Part shown: in pieces, positions 36,037 through 45,127 of the stretch
Layout: the number at the start of each line of letters is the position of its first letter
Position numbering within the stretch: the first letter of the stretch is position 1
NCBI RefSeq assembly: GCF_035306585.1
Contig: NZ_DATGNU010000129.1
Span: 12,740-76,739 of the forward strand
Reading direction: 5' to 3'
Length of the DNA: 64,000 nt
Source: Galbibacter sp035306585
Lineage (GTDB): Bacteria > Bacteroidota > Bacteroidia > Flavobacteriales > Flavobacteriaceae
Position numbers and translations under genes: made by a program
Notes under the pieces: generated by a model
The model's database searches: none
Told to the model about the DNA's origin: nothing
What the model saw: the letters and a program-made list of their open reading frames with translations, nothing else

Positions 36037-36360
36037 TTATAGCAATCCTAGTTCTAACTTCGCTTCCTCACTCATTAATTCCTGACTCCATGGTGGATCA
36101 AAGGTAATTTCTACTTCGGCATCCTTAACCTCTTCGATTGTTTTTACTTTCTCTTCCACTTCAACAGGGAGGGTTTCGGCAACAGGGCAGTTTGGTGTGG
36201 TAAGGGTCATTAGGATCTTAACCTCGTAATGGTCATTTACAAACACATCATATATTAAGCCCAACTCGTAGATATCTACTGGGATTTCTGGATCGTATAC
36301 TGTTTTAAGAACTCTGACTATTTTTTCTCCAAGTTCAACGGTATTAATAGTTTCACTCAT
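36037..36360 (-). CDS. SufT-like Fe-S assembly protein (DUF59/MIP18 family)
   Basis: A 107-residue single-domain protein of the MIP18/DUF59 family, which helps deliver Fe-S clusters. Family blocks are LKTVYDPEIPVDIYELGLIY near residue 18 and MTLTTPNCPVAETLP near residue 51, with the conserved Asp-Pro-Glu and Cys. It lies 6 bp after sufE, in the sufS-sufE-sufT-DUF2480 run. The role in cluster delivery is known for the family and supported by context. Confidence 0.9.
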   Translation of the reverse strand: MSETINTVELGEKIVRVLKTVYDPEIPVDIYELGLIYDVFVNDHYEVKILMTLTTPNCPVAETLPVEVEEKVKTIEEVKDAEVEITFDPPWSQELMSEEAKLELGLL

Positions 36361-36366
36361 AACTTT

Positions 36367-36789
36367 TTAATTTAATTGGGTTTGATAAGCCACCGCATAC
36401 AATTTCAATTGTTTAATCATACTGACTAGACCATTGGCACGTGTGGGCGACAAATGTTCTTTTAATCCGATTTCATCAATAAATTTTGTATCGGCATCAA
36501 TAATTGCTTGGGGACGCTGATTTGAAAAAGCACGTACTAAAATAGCAATTATTCCCTTGGTGATAATGGCATCACTATCCGCCGTAAACACTAGTTTGTC
36601 ATCTTTAAGTTCGGCATGTACCCATACTTGACTTTGACAACCTTTAATTATATTGGCTTGTGTTTTATATTGCTCTTCAATAAGCGGTAAGGACTTTCCA
36701 AGCTCTATCATATATTCATACCGCTGCATCCAGTCGTCAAACATAGAAAACTCATCAACGATCTCGTTTTGGATTTCTTGTATTGTCAT
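36367..36789 (-). CDS. sufE: Sulfur acceptor protein SufE
   Basis: A 140-residue SufE-fold protein that accepts persulfide sulfur from SufS. The acceptor cysteine is in IKGCQSQVWVHA near residue 50, and the C-terminal part holds LSPTRANGLVSMIKQLK near residue 113. It has its own -7 box (TACTTTTG, 36808-36815) despite being 84 bp downstream of sufS. Normal length. Confidence 0.93.
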   Translation of the reverse strand: MTIQEIQNEIVDEFSMFDDWMQRYEYMIELGKSLPLIEEQYKTQANIIKGCQSQVWVHAELKDDKLVFTADSDAIITKGIIAILVRAFSNQRPQAIIDADTKFIDEIGLKEHLSPTRANGLVSMIKQLKLYAVAYQTQLN

Positions 36790-36807
36790 TGTTTATAATT
36801 TATTAAG

Positions 36808-36815
36808 CAAAAGTA
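36808..36815 (-). promoter_or_regulatory. -7 promoter box of sufE
   Basis: The minus strand reads TACTTTTG, matching TAnnTTTG, 19 bp before the sufE ATG. It suggests that sufE can be transcribed separately from sufS. Confidence 0.55.
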
Positions 36816-36873
36816 CAACAACTATATTGCCTATTCAACTGTTTTTCACTCTGTTTTAAAAACCACAGTACCA

Positions 36874-38088
36874 TCAAGACAACATTTTCTGCGCTAGTTT
36901 AACAGCAGATACCAAGGTATCTATTTCTTGTTTTGTGTTATAAAAAGCAAAGCTTGCTCGCACCGTTCCCGGGATTTTAAAATAATCCATTATCGGTTGC
37001 GCACAATGGTGTCCTGTTCTCACGGCAACTCCTAATTTATCCACTATAGACCCTACATCGTATGGGTGTATCCCCTGAAGGTTAAATGAAATTACAGCCG
37101 CTTTATGAGCTGTTTCCCCATAAATTTTTAATCCAGGAATCTTTTTAAGCTCAGCGGTTCCATAGTCTAAAAGCTCCTTTTCATAGTCGTGAATTTGATC
37201 AAAACCTATCTCATTCAAATAATCGATGGCAGCTCCAAAGGCAATACCTCCACAAATATTCGGAGTTCCTGCTTCAAATTTATGCGGTAAATCTGCATAG
37301 GTGGTTTTTTCAAAAGTCACCTCAGCAATCATTTCTCCCCCACCTTGGTAGGGTGGAAGTTTGGATAGCCATTGTTCTTTACCGTATAACATACCCACCC
37401 CTGTAGGTCCACACATTTTATGTGCGGAGGCGACATAAAAATCAACATCCAATTCTTGAACGTCGAGCTTGATGTGTGGCGTAGCCTGCGCTCCATCAAT
37501 TAGAACAGCTGCGCCCGCTTTATGTGCTTTTTCAATGATTTCTTTAATAGGGTTGATAATCCCTAATGCGTTGGAAACGTGATTACAGAACACAAGCTTG
37601 GTGCGCTCTGAAAGCAACTCATTATATGCCTCCATCTCTAATATCCCCTGGTCATTGATAGGAATCACCTTTAGGGTTGCTCCTGTAGCTTCACATAACA
37701 TCTGCCAAGGCACAATGTTGGAATGGTGTTCTAAGGCTGAAACAATTAATTCATCACCTTTTTTTAGAAAACTAGAGAATCCGTGAGCCACAAGATTAAT
37801 ACCATCTGTCGTACCTGAGGTAAATATAATTTCGCGGGTGAATTTAGCATTAAAATGTGCTCTTATTTTCTCTCGTGCCTGCTCGTATTTATCAGTTGCT
37901 TCTTGGGATAAGCTATGTACTCCTCTGTGGATATTGGCATTGTAATTTGAATAATAATCAACAATACAATCGATGACCACTTGAGGTGTTTGAGAGGTCG
38001 CTGCATTGTCAAAATACACCAAAGGGTGATCATTAACCTTCCGATTTAAAATAGGAAAGTCTGAACGTATTTTTTGTATATCCATCAT
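36874..38088 (-). CDS. sufS: Cysteine desulfurase SufS
   Basis: A 404-residue PLP enzyme (group II desulfurase) that removes sulfur from cysteine for Fe-S assembly. The PLP lysine is in ASAHKMCGPTGVGML near residue 223 and the catalytic cysteine in RTGHHCAQPIMDYF near residue 360. It starts with two ATGs in a row (38088 or 38085). A -7 box lies at 38104-38111. Many Flavobacteriaceae have sufS directly after sufD, but here sufD is about 19 kb away at 57.3 kb. Confidence 0.95.
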   Translation of the reverse strand: MMDIQKIRSDFPILNRKVNDHPLVYFDNAATSQTPQVVIDCIVDYYSNYNANIHRGVHSLSQEATDKYEQAREKIRAHFNAKFTREIIFTSGTTDGINLVAHGFSSFLKKGDELIVSALEHHSNIVPWQMLCEATGATLKVIPINDQGILEMEAYNELLSERTKLVFCNHVSNALGIINPIKEIIEKAHKAGAAVLIDGAQATPHIKLDVQELDVDFYVASAHKMCGPTGVGMLYGKEQWLSKLPPYQGGGEMIAEVTFEKTTYADLPHKFEAGTPNICGGIAFGAAIDYLNEIGFDQIHDYEKELLDYGTAELKKIPGLKIYGETAHKAAVISFNLQGIHPYDVGSIVDKLGVAVRTGHHCAQPIMDYFKIPGTVRASFAFYNTKQEIDTLVSAVKLAQKMLS

Positions 38089-38103
38089 AACAATTCTTTA
38101 CTA

Positions 38104-38111
38104 CAAAAATA
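38104..38111 (-). promoter_or_regulatory. -7 promoter box of sufS
   Basis: The minus strand reads TATTTTTG, matching TAnnTTTG, 16 bp before the first ATG. The sequence TATTTTTGTAG is also found in front of sufA. Confidence 0.6.
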
Positions 38112-38162
38112 CGCAACTCCTCTCTAAGATTAAAGGCTAATAGGCTTAATTTAAATATCTTT

Positions 38163-38170
38163 TACCTTTG
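38163..38170 (+). promoter_or_regulatory. -7 promoter box upstream of the serine hydrolase
   Basis: TACCTTTG matches TAnnTTTG. It is 110 bp before the hydrolase start, leaving an unusually long leader that includes a 14-codon open frame (38189-38233). Confidence 0.5.
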
Positions 38171-38279
38171 CTTCATTAAGCCTCTGTTATGGATCGCTTT
38201 TATAGTACACTACTTAAAACAAATATTTGGTAGCATTAAAATCATTAAATTAGTCTCTAAACTAAAACTTAAAAATACT

Positions 38280-39635
38280 GTGAAGAACCTTAAACGCATC
38301 CTCCTGCCCGTCCTATTAATTTGCCTTCTAATTTTCGGCTATCTATTCTACAACTTTTATCCAAGACTCGAACTCATCAGTGGATTTGCTGCTAAGAACA
38401 TTTGTTCTTGTATGTTTTTGGATGGTCGAGGCCAAGAGTTCACACAAAACCACGATAATAATTTCACTCCTATAAATAGCGCGCGAAGCAGTATTGATAC
38501 CACGTTAAAAACCGCCACTGCAACGGTCTATGGGTTAAAAACTCGAACCGCGGTCTATAGAGAAGGTCTGGGATGTGTACTGATTCCACCTCACATGTCC
38601 ATTGATGATTTTCTTGAAGTAGAAAAACCCCTGCGTACACCTGCATCAAAGACACTAACATACCCTTATGGTAATGCTCCTCAAAAAGATACCGTTTTCG
38701 CCACGGTAGATTACCAGCAATTAAACCAGGTAGTGGAGCGTGCTTTTAAAAATAATAGTGTTCAAAAAACCAGATCAGTCCTGGTAATTTATAAAGATCA
38801 AATCATTGCGGAACGCTATAGTGATTCTCTAGATCACAACAGTAGACTTCTAGGTTGGTCTATGACTAAAACAGTGCTAGCTACGCTCTATGGAATTTTA
38901 TCATACGAACGTGGATTTGACATCTATCAACCCGTTAAAATAGACACTTGGAATAAGGATGAGCGTGCGAAGATCACTTACGCAGACTTACTTCACATGG
39001 GTAGTGGATTAGAATGGGACGAAAATTATGAACAAATATCAGATGTGACTAAAATGCTCTTCCAAGCAGATGACATGACTAAACCTATCATTGAAAAGCA
39101 GCCCGAATATCCTCCAAACACCCATTTTAACTATTCCTCTGGAACCACTAATTTACTTTCAGGCTTACTACTTAAAGAAGTAGGCTCCTATACTGAATAT
39201 TTGAATTTCCCATATCAAAAACTAATTGATCGTATTGGCATGGAAAGTATGATAATAGAGACCGATGCGTCAGGGAACTTTATAGGTTCTTCTTACGGAT
39301 GGGCTACCACTAGAGATTGGGGGAAATTTGGCTTGTTGTATTTGCATGAAGGAAACTGGAATGGCGACCAACTTTTCGATAAGAAATGGGTGGATTTTGT
39401 CACCAGACCTGCTCCTGGATCAGATAGTGCATACGGAGGTCACTTATGGCTAAATACACCCACCAAACTACCAGACGCCCCTCAAGACACTTATTACGCA
39501 GATGGTTTCCAAGGGCAACGGGTATATATTGTACCTTCCAAAGACTTAGTCGTGGTTCGTCTTGGTCTAGCCTCCACAGAGGCTTTTGATTTTAATGCCT
39601 TTTTAAGTGGTATTACCCAGGCCATTGACAACTAA
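38280..39635 (+). CDS. Beta-lactamase-fold serine hydrolase, membrane-anchored
   Basis: A 451-residue protein with an N-terminal transmembrane anchor (residues about 5-26) and a class C beta-lactamase/penicillin-binding-fold domain. The active-site S-x-x-K is SMTK in LGWSMTKTVLATLYG near residue 196, the Tyr motif is YSS in HFNYSSGTTNLLSG near residue 284, and the third motif region reads SAYGGHLWLN near residue 384. It resembles 6-aminohexanoate-dimer-hydrolase-like esterases. The substrate is unknown. It starts with GTG; no in-frame ATG lies upstream. Its stop interlocks with that of bioA (shared CTAA). Confidence 0.88.
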   Translation: MKNLKRILLPVLLICLLIFGYLFYNFYPRLELISGFAAKNICSCMFLDGRGQEFTQNHDNNFTPINSARSSIDTTLKTATATVYGLKTRTAVYREGLGCVLIPPHMSIDDFLEVEKPLRTPASKTLTYPYGNAPQKDTVFATVDYQQLNQVVERAFKNNSVQKTRSVLVIYKDQIIAERYSDSLDHNSRLLGWSMTKTVLATLYGILSYERGFDIYQPVKIDTWNKDERAKITYADLLHMGSGLEWDENYEQISDVTKMLFQADDMTKPIIEKQPEYPPNTHFNYSSGTTNLLSGLLLKEVGSYTEYLNFPYQKLIDRIGMESMIIETDASGNFIGSSYGWATTRDWGKFGLLYLHEGNWNGDQLFDKKWVDFVTRPAPGSDSAYGGHLWLNTPTKLPDAPQDTYYADGFQGQRVYIVPSKDLVVVRLGLASTEAFDFNAFLSGITQAIDN

Positions 39636-40900
39636 ACGACCGTGTCTAATAGATTCTCAATGCCTTGGTAAATACACTCAAGCTGCTGATTAGTAATCAC
39701 ATAGGAGGATGCGATATAAACTGTATTGCCCAAGGGACGCATAAAAAGGAAATTGGCTAAAAAATAATCAAGCATTTTCTTTCGTAAATCTCCATAACGC
39801 TCCATATTTACCGCTAAATCGATCGCATAAATGGTTCCGCACTGCCGAGTGCTGGCCACCTTTGGGTGATGCTTGATTCTCTGATCAAATGCTTTATGAG
39901 ATCTTATGACCCTTTGAATGTTTTGTTGCATCTCCTGACTCTGTAGTAAATCGATCCCAGCGATTGCTGCAGCACACGCTATGGGGTTTGCACTATAGGT
40001 ATGCCCATGAAACAATCCCTTGCTCATATCATCACTATAAAAGGCGTTGTACACCTCCAAGGTACAACTGGTTATAGCCATGGGTACCATTCCACCGGTT
40101 AGCGCTTTACTCAGGCAGATAATATCAGGCTGATTCTCTAAATGCAGTGAAGCAAAGTTTTTCCCTGTTTTTCCAAAACCAGTCATAACCTCATCAGCTA
40201 TGGTCAATACGCCTTGTTTATGACACTCACCTATCAGTGCATCAAGACCGTGAGCATCATGCATTTTCATAGCCGCAGCTCCCTGTACTAATGGTTCATA
40301 TATAAAGGCTGCCACAGCATATTGCTCTAAAATGGTTTTTAACTGATCTAAAACCGCTTGTTTATTTTCACTTGTAGGTACAGGAATTCTTTTGACATCT
40401 AAAAAGAAATCTTCGAATGGCCCGTTGTAAACAGACAATCCAGAGACGGACATCGCACCGAAAGTGTCTCCGTGAAAACCCTCTTCTAGTGCAATCAACA
40501 CTTGCCTCTTCTCTCCTTGGTTAAAATAATACTGTAAGGACATTTTTATAGCCACATCAACTGCTGTTGATCCGTTGTCTGAGAAGAACAATTTTTGCTG
40601 TTTACTAGGTAGAATAGCGACCAGTTTTTCTGAAAGTTCAACCGCAGGCTCATGAGTAAGACCAGCAAACACCACTTGATCTAGTGTTTCTACCTGTTTT
40701 TTAACCTTCTCGACAATCACTGGATGACAATGACCGTAGGCCGAGGTATACCAAGAGGCGATCCCGTCGATGTATTCTTGACCCTGATCATCGTATAATA
40801 AAGCGCCTTTTGCCCGCGTAATAGCAAGACTATCAGGACTAGTTTTATGCTGGGTTAAGGGGTGCCAAAGATATTTTTTATCGCGTTGAGAAAGTGTCAT
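39632..40900 (-). CDS. bioA: Adenosylmethionine-8-amino-7-oxononanoate aminotransferase
   Basis: A 422-residue class III PLP aminotransferase that makes 7,8-diaminopelargonate in biotin synthesis. It starts RDKKYLWHPLTQHK and has GIASWYTSAYGHCHP near residue 46, FSDNGSTAVDVAIKM near residue 104, ADEVMTGFGKTG near residue 233 and the PLP lysine in CLSKALTGGMVPMA near residue 263. It is the last of bioF-bioD-bioA on the minus strand, 112 bp after bioD. Confidence 0.95.
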   Translation of the reverse strand: MTLSQRDKKYLWHPLTQHKTSPDSLAITRAKGALLYDDQGQEYIDGIASWYTSAYGHCHPVIVEKVKKQVETLDQVVFAGLTHEPAVELSEKLVAILPSKQQKLFFSDNGSTAVDVAIKMSLQYYFNQGEKRQVLIALEEGFHGDTFGAMSVSGLSVYNGPFEDFFLDVKRIPVPTSENKQAVLDQLKTILEQYAVAAFIYEPLVQGAAAMKMHDAHGLDALIGECHKQGVLTIADEVMTGFGKTGKNFASLHLENQPDIICLSKALTGGMVPMAITSCTLEVYNAFYSDDMSKGLFHGHTYSANPIACAAAIAGIDLLQSQEMQQNIQRVIRSHKAFDQRIKHHPKVASTRQCGTIYAIDLAVNMERYGDLRKKMLDYFLANFLFMRPLGNTVYIASSYVITNQQLECIYQGIENLLDTVV

Positions 40901-41012
40901 TATTTTTCATTTACATTAATAGAAATATTATACAAAGATGGGGTATAGCCAAGGTAAATCAAAACTAAAATAATCAATTAAAAAGAGGGCTTGAACGATC
41001 CTAAGAGTAATT

Positions 41013-41663
41013 TTAAGGGATCTGCTCAATAGGTGGCCTTTTAGAAAATTGAATTAAGTTTTTTCTAAAGCGCTCCGCGTAATTCGAGATAACTTCAGGG
41101 GTGAATTCCTGTTCTTGTTCGATTCTACCAATCACTGGAACCTTTGTCATAGTAGCAATGATTTCTTCGGTAGTCGGATGCTTGTTTCCACTAAAAATAA
41201 GCGCCACATCAAAACCCTGCTGCTTTAGTAAATTCACTGTTAGTAAAGTGTGATTAATACTACCTAAATAATGCCTAGAAACCACAATTATCTTATAATT
41301 TTTAGACATTATATCCAATATAGTATGCTGATCATTAAGAGGAACTAAAAGCCCTCCAGCGCCTTCAGCCACCAAATAATTGTCAGTTTTAGGCGGTTGA
41401 ATGGTCTCAATATCAATGGTAACACCATCGATTTGCGCAGAGGCATGTGGACTCATCGCCACAGTGAGGGCATAACTATTGGGATGAAACTTCGATACAC
41501 TATTGGAAACTAAGGCTTTTACTTTATGGGTATCAGAATAATCCAAATCCCCAGACTGAATGGGCTTCCAATAATCCGCTTTTAAGGCTTCTGTGATAAT
41601 TGCTGATGCAATGGTTTTCCCTACTTCAGTGGAAATACCAGTTACAAAAAAAATGGGTTTCAT
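41013..41663 (-). CDS. bioD: Dethiobiotin synthase
   Basis: A 216-residue ATP-dependent carboxylase that closes the ureido ring of dethiobiotin. The P-loop is FVTGISTEVGKTIAS near residue 6, KPIQSGD near residue 34 and EGAGGLLVPLN near residue 102. The C-terminal part is divergent, as is common in Bacteroidota. It follows bioF by 44 bp. Normal length. Confidence 0.94.
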   Translation of the reverse strand: MKPIFFVTGISTEVGKTIASAIITEALKADYWKPIQSGDLDYSDTHKVKALVSNSVSKFHPNSYALTVAMSPHASAQIDGVTIDIETIQPPKTDNYLVAEGAGGLLVPLNDQHTILDIMSKNYKIIVVSRHYLGSINHTLLTVNLLKQQGFDVALIFSGNKHPTTEEIIATMTKVPVIGRIEQEQEFTPEVISNYAERFRKNLIQFSKRPPIEQIP

Positions 41664-41707
41664 GAGTAATCGCTTAGTAATATGACTGTCCTAAACAGCG
41701 TCAATTA

Positions 41708-42838
41708 TTAATGAATAAGATGTTTTAAAACATCCGTTATCTGGTCAAAAGTATTAAAACTGTGTAAACAAAAACGTATTCTTTCGTGATCTTTTGGAAC
41801 CGTTGGAGATAAAATAGGCCTCACATCAAATCCTGCGCTTTGTAAAGTGCCCGCTACTGTTTTTACATTCTCATTTCCAGGAACAAGGATGCATTGTATA
41901 GCAGAATCACTTGGTACATAATTTTCCTTATCCAGACCCAAAGAGTTTAGCGTAGCTTTAAAAAATTTAATATTACGAAGTAATTGTGCACGCTGTTGTT
42001 GATAAAATGAATCCGGACTATGATGATTTAACATATTATAGCGATTCTCAATGACCTTTATACTATGCGGTGAGAGCGCGGTGGTAAAAATAAAGCTTCG
42101 TGCAAAATTATAGAGATACACCTTTAAGAACTCGCTTCCTAGTATAGCAGAACCGTGGCATCCCAGTGCTTTTCCAAAGGTGATGATTCTTGCAAATACA
42201 CGATGTTGCAAATTCAAGCGCTGTACTAGCCCTTCCCCTTTTTCTCCAAAAACCCCAACACTGTGAGCCTCATCGATTACCAAATAAGCATCATAGCGCT
42301 CGGTCAATTCGACCATAGCCTGTAGATCGGGAGTATCACCATCCATAGAAAATACTGATTCCGTGACAACGTATAAGTTTCCAAGGTGAGATTTATGGGT
42401 GTTGAGCACCTTTTTAAGATCCTCTAAATCGTTATGTTTAAATTTATAACTCTTAGCATTACTAAGCTGAATTCCATCTCGAATACTGGCATGAGAAAAT
42501 GCATCATAAATCACAATGTCCCCTCTTTGAGGAACCGAACTAAAGAACCCCAGATTAGCATCATAACCAGAATTAAACACCAACGCAGCTTCTACTTTAT
42601 GAAATTCACTTAAAAAGCGCTCAAGATTGTGAAAATATTGATGATTTCCCGTTAAAAGCCGCGATCCCGTTGACCCGTCTGACACCCCAGCGTGCTGCTG
42701 GAAACGTGTCTTAGAAAAACCCAAATAATCATTGGACGAAAAGTCCACCTTGGCATAATTACTACCCAGAGATCGAAGTGCATTTTCCTGCTTTCTTTTT
42801 AGAATTTTAGCAATGAGATTTTCGGGAAAAGCTGTCAT
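41708..42838 (-). CDS. bioF: 8-amino-7-oxononanoate synthase
   Basis: A 376-residue PLP-dependent alpha-oxoamine synthase that joins pimeloyl-CoA/ACP and alanine, the first dedicated step of biotin ring assembly. The motifs are SNDYLGFSKT near residue 34, GSTGSRLLTGNH near residue 56, IDEAHSVGVFGEKGEG near residue 178 and the PLP lysine in TFGKALGCHGSAI near residue 215. First gene of the biotin operon; bioB, bioC and bioH are not in the window. Confidence 0.94.
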   Translation of the reverse strand: MTAFPENLIAKILKRKQENALRSLGSNYAKVDFSSNDYLGFSKTRFQQHAGVSDGSTGSRLLTGNHQYFHNLERFLSEFHKVEAALVFNSGYDANLGFFSSVPQRGDIVIYDAFSHASIRDGIQLSNAKSYKFKHNDLEDLKKVLNTHKSHLGNLYVVTESVFSMDGDTPDLQAMVELTERYDAYLVIDEAHSVGVFGEKGEGLVQRLNLQHRVFARIITFGKALGCHGSAILGSEFLKVYLYNFARSFIFTTALSPHSIKVIENRYNMLNHHSPDSFYQQQRAQLLRNIKFFKATLNSLGLDKENYVPSDSAIQCILVPGNENVKTVAGTLQSAGFDVRPILSPTVPKDHERIRFCLHSFNTFDQITDVLKHLIH

Positions 42839-42879
42839 GACTCTTTAATTTAACACTGTAAATGTACATTACAATTGGT

Positions 42880-42887
42880 TAAATTTG
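42880..42887 (+). promoter_or_regulatory. -7 promoter box of the M61 peptidase gene
   Basis: TAAATTTG matches TAnnTTTG. It lies downstream of the first in-frame TTG (42875), so translation must begin later, which supports the TTG at 42929. Confidence 0.6.
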
Positions 42888-42928
42888 GTAACTTCAGCCC
42901 TAAATCTAACTTGGAAAAATTATTTGTT

Positions 42929-44710
42929 TTGAAAAAAATCATTTGTTTTTACGCGCTGTTGTTAAGTGCTGGATTGGCATTTGCGCAACAGGAAGTTCGC
43001 TACACTATTTCTTTTGAAAAAGCCAATCATCATCTAGCAAAGGTGAGTGTAACCTTTCCACAAACAAGCTCCGATACCCTTTATATTCGCATGAGCCGAA
43101 GTTCACCTGGCCGTTATGCCTTACATGAATTTGCCAAAAATGTGAACCATCTCAGTGCAGTGAATCAGCAAGGGGACACGATTGAGGTATTAAGAAAAGA
43201 TCCACATCAATGGATGATTCCAAATCCAAAGGGAACCACTACGGTCAACTACACCCTTTTTGCCAATAGAGGCGATGGAACTTATGCACAGATCGATCTA
43301 AGCCACGCACATTTAAACATCCCAGCTACTTTTATGTATGCAGAGGAATTTTTTAACAATCCTGTGGAGGTCACCTTTGTGCCTAGAAAAGATCTCAATT
43401 GGAAAATTGCAACACAGATGCCTTTAAAGGAAGGAACGACCTATACAGCCCCAAATTTTCAATATTTCTTTGACAGTCCTACCGAACTTAGCAACTTTAG
43501 AAAACGCTCGTTTGAAGTGGAATCCAAAGGCAAATCATATACCATTGAATTTGTACTACACGATCATAGTCCAGATGATATGCTAGATGCCTATTTCGAG
43601 CAAGTAAAGGGGATAGTGCTATCTCAAAAACAGGTTTATAAAGAACTACCCGAGTTCGATTACAAGAGGTATACCTTTATCGCATGTTATATAGAAAATG
43701 CGAGTGGTGATGGGATGGAGCATCGAAATTCGACCATACTAACTGATAAAGAAGGGCTAGCCAATGGCGGTATGGAGAATAATATAGGAACGGTAGCCCA
43801 TGAATTCTTTCACGCATGGAATGTAGAACGACTTCGTCCAAAAGACTTAGAACCTTTTGATTATGCAAAGGCAAATATGACAGGTACCTTATGGTTTGCA
43901 GAAGGCTTTACCAGCTATTATACCAATCTTACATTGTGTCGCGCTGGAATTATAGACCAAAAGGAGTATGTTAAACGCTTAAATGGTACTTTCAATTATG
44001 TGTGGAACTCTCCAGCCAGGGAACTCTACAATCCGATTGAGATGAGCTATCAAGCACCTTTTGTGGATGCGGCTACAGCGGTTGATGAAATCGACCGCGG
44101 CAATACCTTTGTTTCATATTATTCATATGGTAGTATGCTTGGTTTGGCTTTAGATCTTTCGCTTCGTCAAAATGGTTTAACCCTTGATGACTTTATGAAA
44201 GAAATGTGGGAGGCGCAAGGGAAAAGTGAAGATCCTTATACTATTGACGATTTACATTTTAACCTCAGCTTATATGCCGGAAAGGATTTCGCTGATCATT
44301 ACTTCAATAGCTATATTTACAAAGGCGCAATGCCTGATTTTAAGACGCTATTTGAAAGTGTAGGAATCTTGATGGAGCGTCAAAAAGATAAACCTTATAC
44401 TGGAATTCGTTTAAGCCAAAATAGGGTGGTTTCGTACCCCTTAAATGACAGTCCTGCACATGTTTCAGGACTCACTAAAGGAGATCGTATTGTATCCATC
44501 AATGACCTGGAGTTAGGACAAGATGCAAATCTTGAAGAATTACTGTCAAATTTTAAGGCAGGTGATTCTTTAAATATTAGTTTCTTACGCTTTGGAGCAA
44601 AGCACAGCACCCAGCTAATTATAGAGAGTGATCCGACTTATCACATTAGCTTGGATCCTCGTGCCAAACGTAGAGTAGAAAAGCATCGAGATCATTGGTT
44701 AAAGAATTAA
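42929..44710 (+). CDS. M61 family metallopeptidase (glycyl aminopeptidase-like) with PDZ domain
   Basis: An exported zinc peptidase of 593 residues when started at TTG 42929, which gives the signal peptide MKKIICFYALLLSAGLAFAQ. The zinc site HEFFHAWNVERLRP (HExxH, near residue 290) and the third ligand region LWFAEGFTSYY (near 325) are present. A C-terminal PDZ-like domain (about 500-570, DSPAHVSGLTKGDRIVSIND) follows. The longer frame from 42875 is contradicted by the promoter box. It probably trims peptides in the periplasm. Divergent from bioF. Confidence 0.9.
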   Translation: MKKIICFYALLLSAGLAFAQQEVRYTISFEKANHHLAKVSVTFPQTSSDTLYIRMSRSSPGRYALHEFAKNVNHLSAVNQQGDTIEVLRKDPHQWMIPNPKGTTTVNYTLFANRGDGTYAQIDLSHAHLNIPATFMYAEEFFNNPVEVTFVPRKDLNWKIATQMPLKEGTTYTAPNFQYFFDSPTELSNFRKRSFEVESKGKSYTIEFVLHDHSPDDMLDAYFEQVKGIVLSQKQVYKELPEFDYKRYTFIACYIENASGDGMEHRNSTILTDKEGLANGGMENNIGTVAHEFFHAWNVERLRPKDLEPFDYAKANMTGTLWFAEGFTSYYTNLTLCRAGIIDQKEYVKRLNGTFNYVWNSPARELYNPIEMSYQAPFVDAATAVDEIDRGNTFVSYYSYGSMLGLALDLSLRQNGLTLDDFMKEMWEAQGKSEDPYTIDDLHFNLSLYAGKDFADHYFNSYIYKGAMPDFKTLFESVGILMERQKDKPYTGIRLSQNRVVSYPLNDSPAHVSGLTKGDRIVSINDLELGQDANLEELLSNFKAGDSLNISFLRFGAKHSTQLIIESDPTYHISLDPRAKRRVEKHRDHWLKN

Positions 44711-44733
44711 TCGTGTAATTTAAATTACATCAT

Positions 44734-44774
44734 AAAAAAAGCGTCAATTCCTTTACCAGGTAGACGCTTTTTTT
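44734..44774. terminator. Bidirectional terminator between the M61 gene and atpC
   Basis: AAAAAAAGCGTC and GACGCTTTTTTT form a stem with a 17-nt loop. The A-run and T-run make it work in both directions between convergent genes. Confidence 0.85.
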
Positions 44775-44796
44775 ATATCTAAAGTATCGGCTTTAC

Positions 44797-45075
44797 TTAA
44801 TCCGCCAATACAATTACTTTATTATTATTCATCTCCACAGTACCACTGTTGATTGGTAAAAGAGTAACTCCTTTTTCATCTTTAGAAAATCTAGAGGAAA
44901 CAGCTTTATCTAATTTAATTTCCCCATAAATTTTCACGTTTCCCTTACCTAACAAAGATACAATAGGTGCGTGATTGTCTAACATTTGAAATTCACCTTC
45001 CAGTCCAGGAACAGCAACCGAGGTTACTTCTCCCTTAAATAACGTGGCTTCTGGTGTTACGATTTCTAATTGCAT
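44797..45075 (-). CDS. atpC: F1 ATP synthase epsilon subunit (short form)
   Basis: A 92-residue epsilon subunit of F1Fo ATP synthase. It contains the N-terminal beta-sandwich domain (LEIVTPEATLFKGEVTSVAVPG, FQMLDNHAPIVSLLGKG). The C-terminal two-helix domain that in other bacteria inhibits the enzyme (total length about 130-140) is absent. It follows atpD by 52 bp. The other atp genes are elsewhere on the chromosome, as is usual in Bacteroidota. Confidence 0.93.
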   Translation of the reverse strand: MQLEIVTPEATLFKGEVTSVAVPGLEGEFQMLDNHAPIVSLLGKGNVKIYGEIKLDKAVSSRFSKDEKGVTLLPINSGTVEMNNNKVIVLAD

Positions 45076-45127
45076 ACTTCTAGTTCTTAAGGCTGTTGAT
45101 TAACACAAACCAACGCCAAGGTTTATA

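Noticed and set aside
42875..42928. N-terminal extension of the M61 peptidase from TTG 42875
   Set aside because: The -7 promoter box lies at 42880-42887, inside the extension, and the signal peptide starts at 42929.
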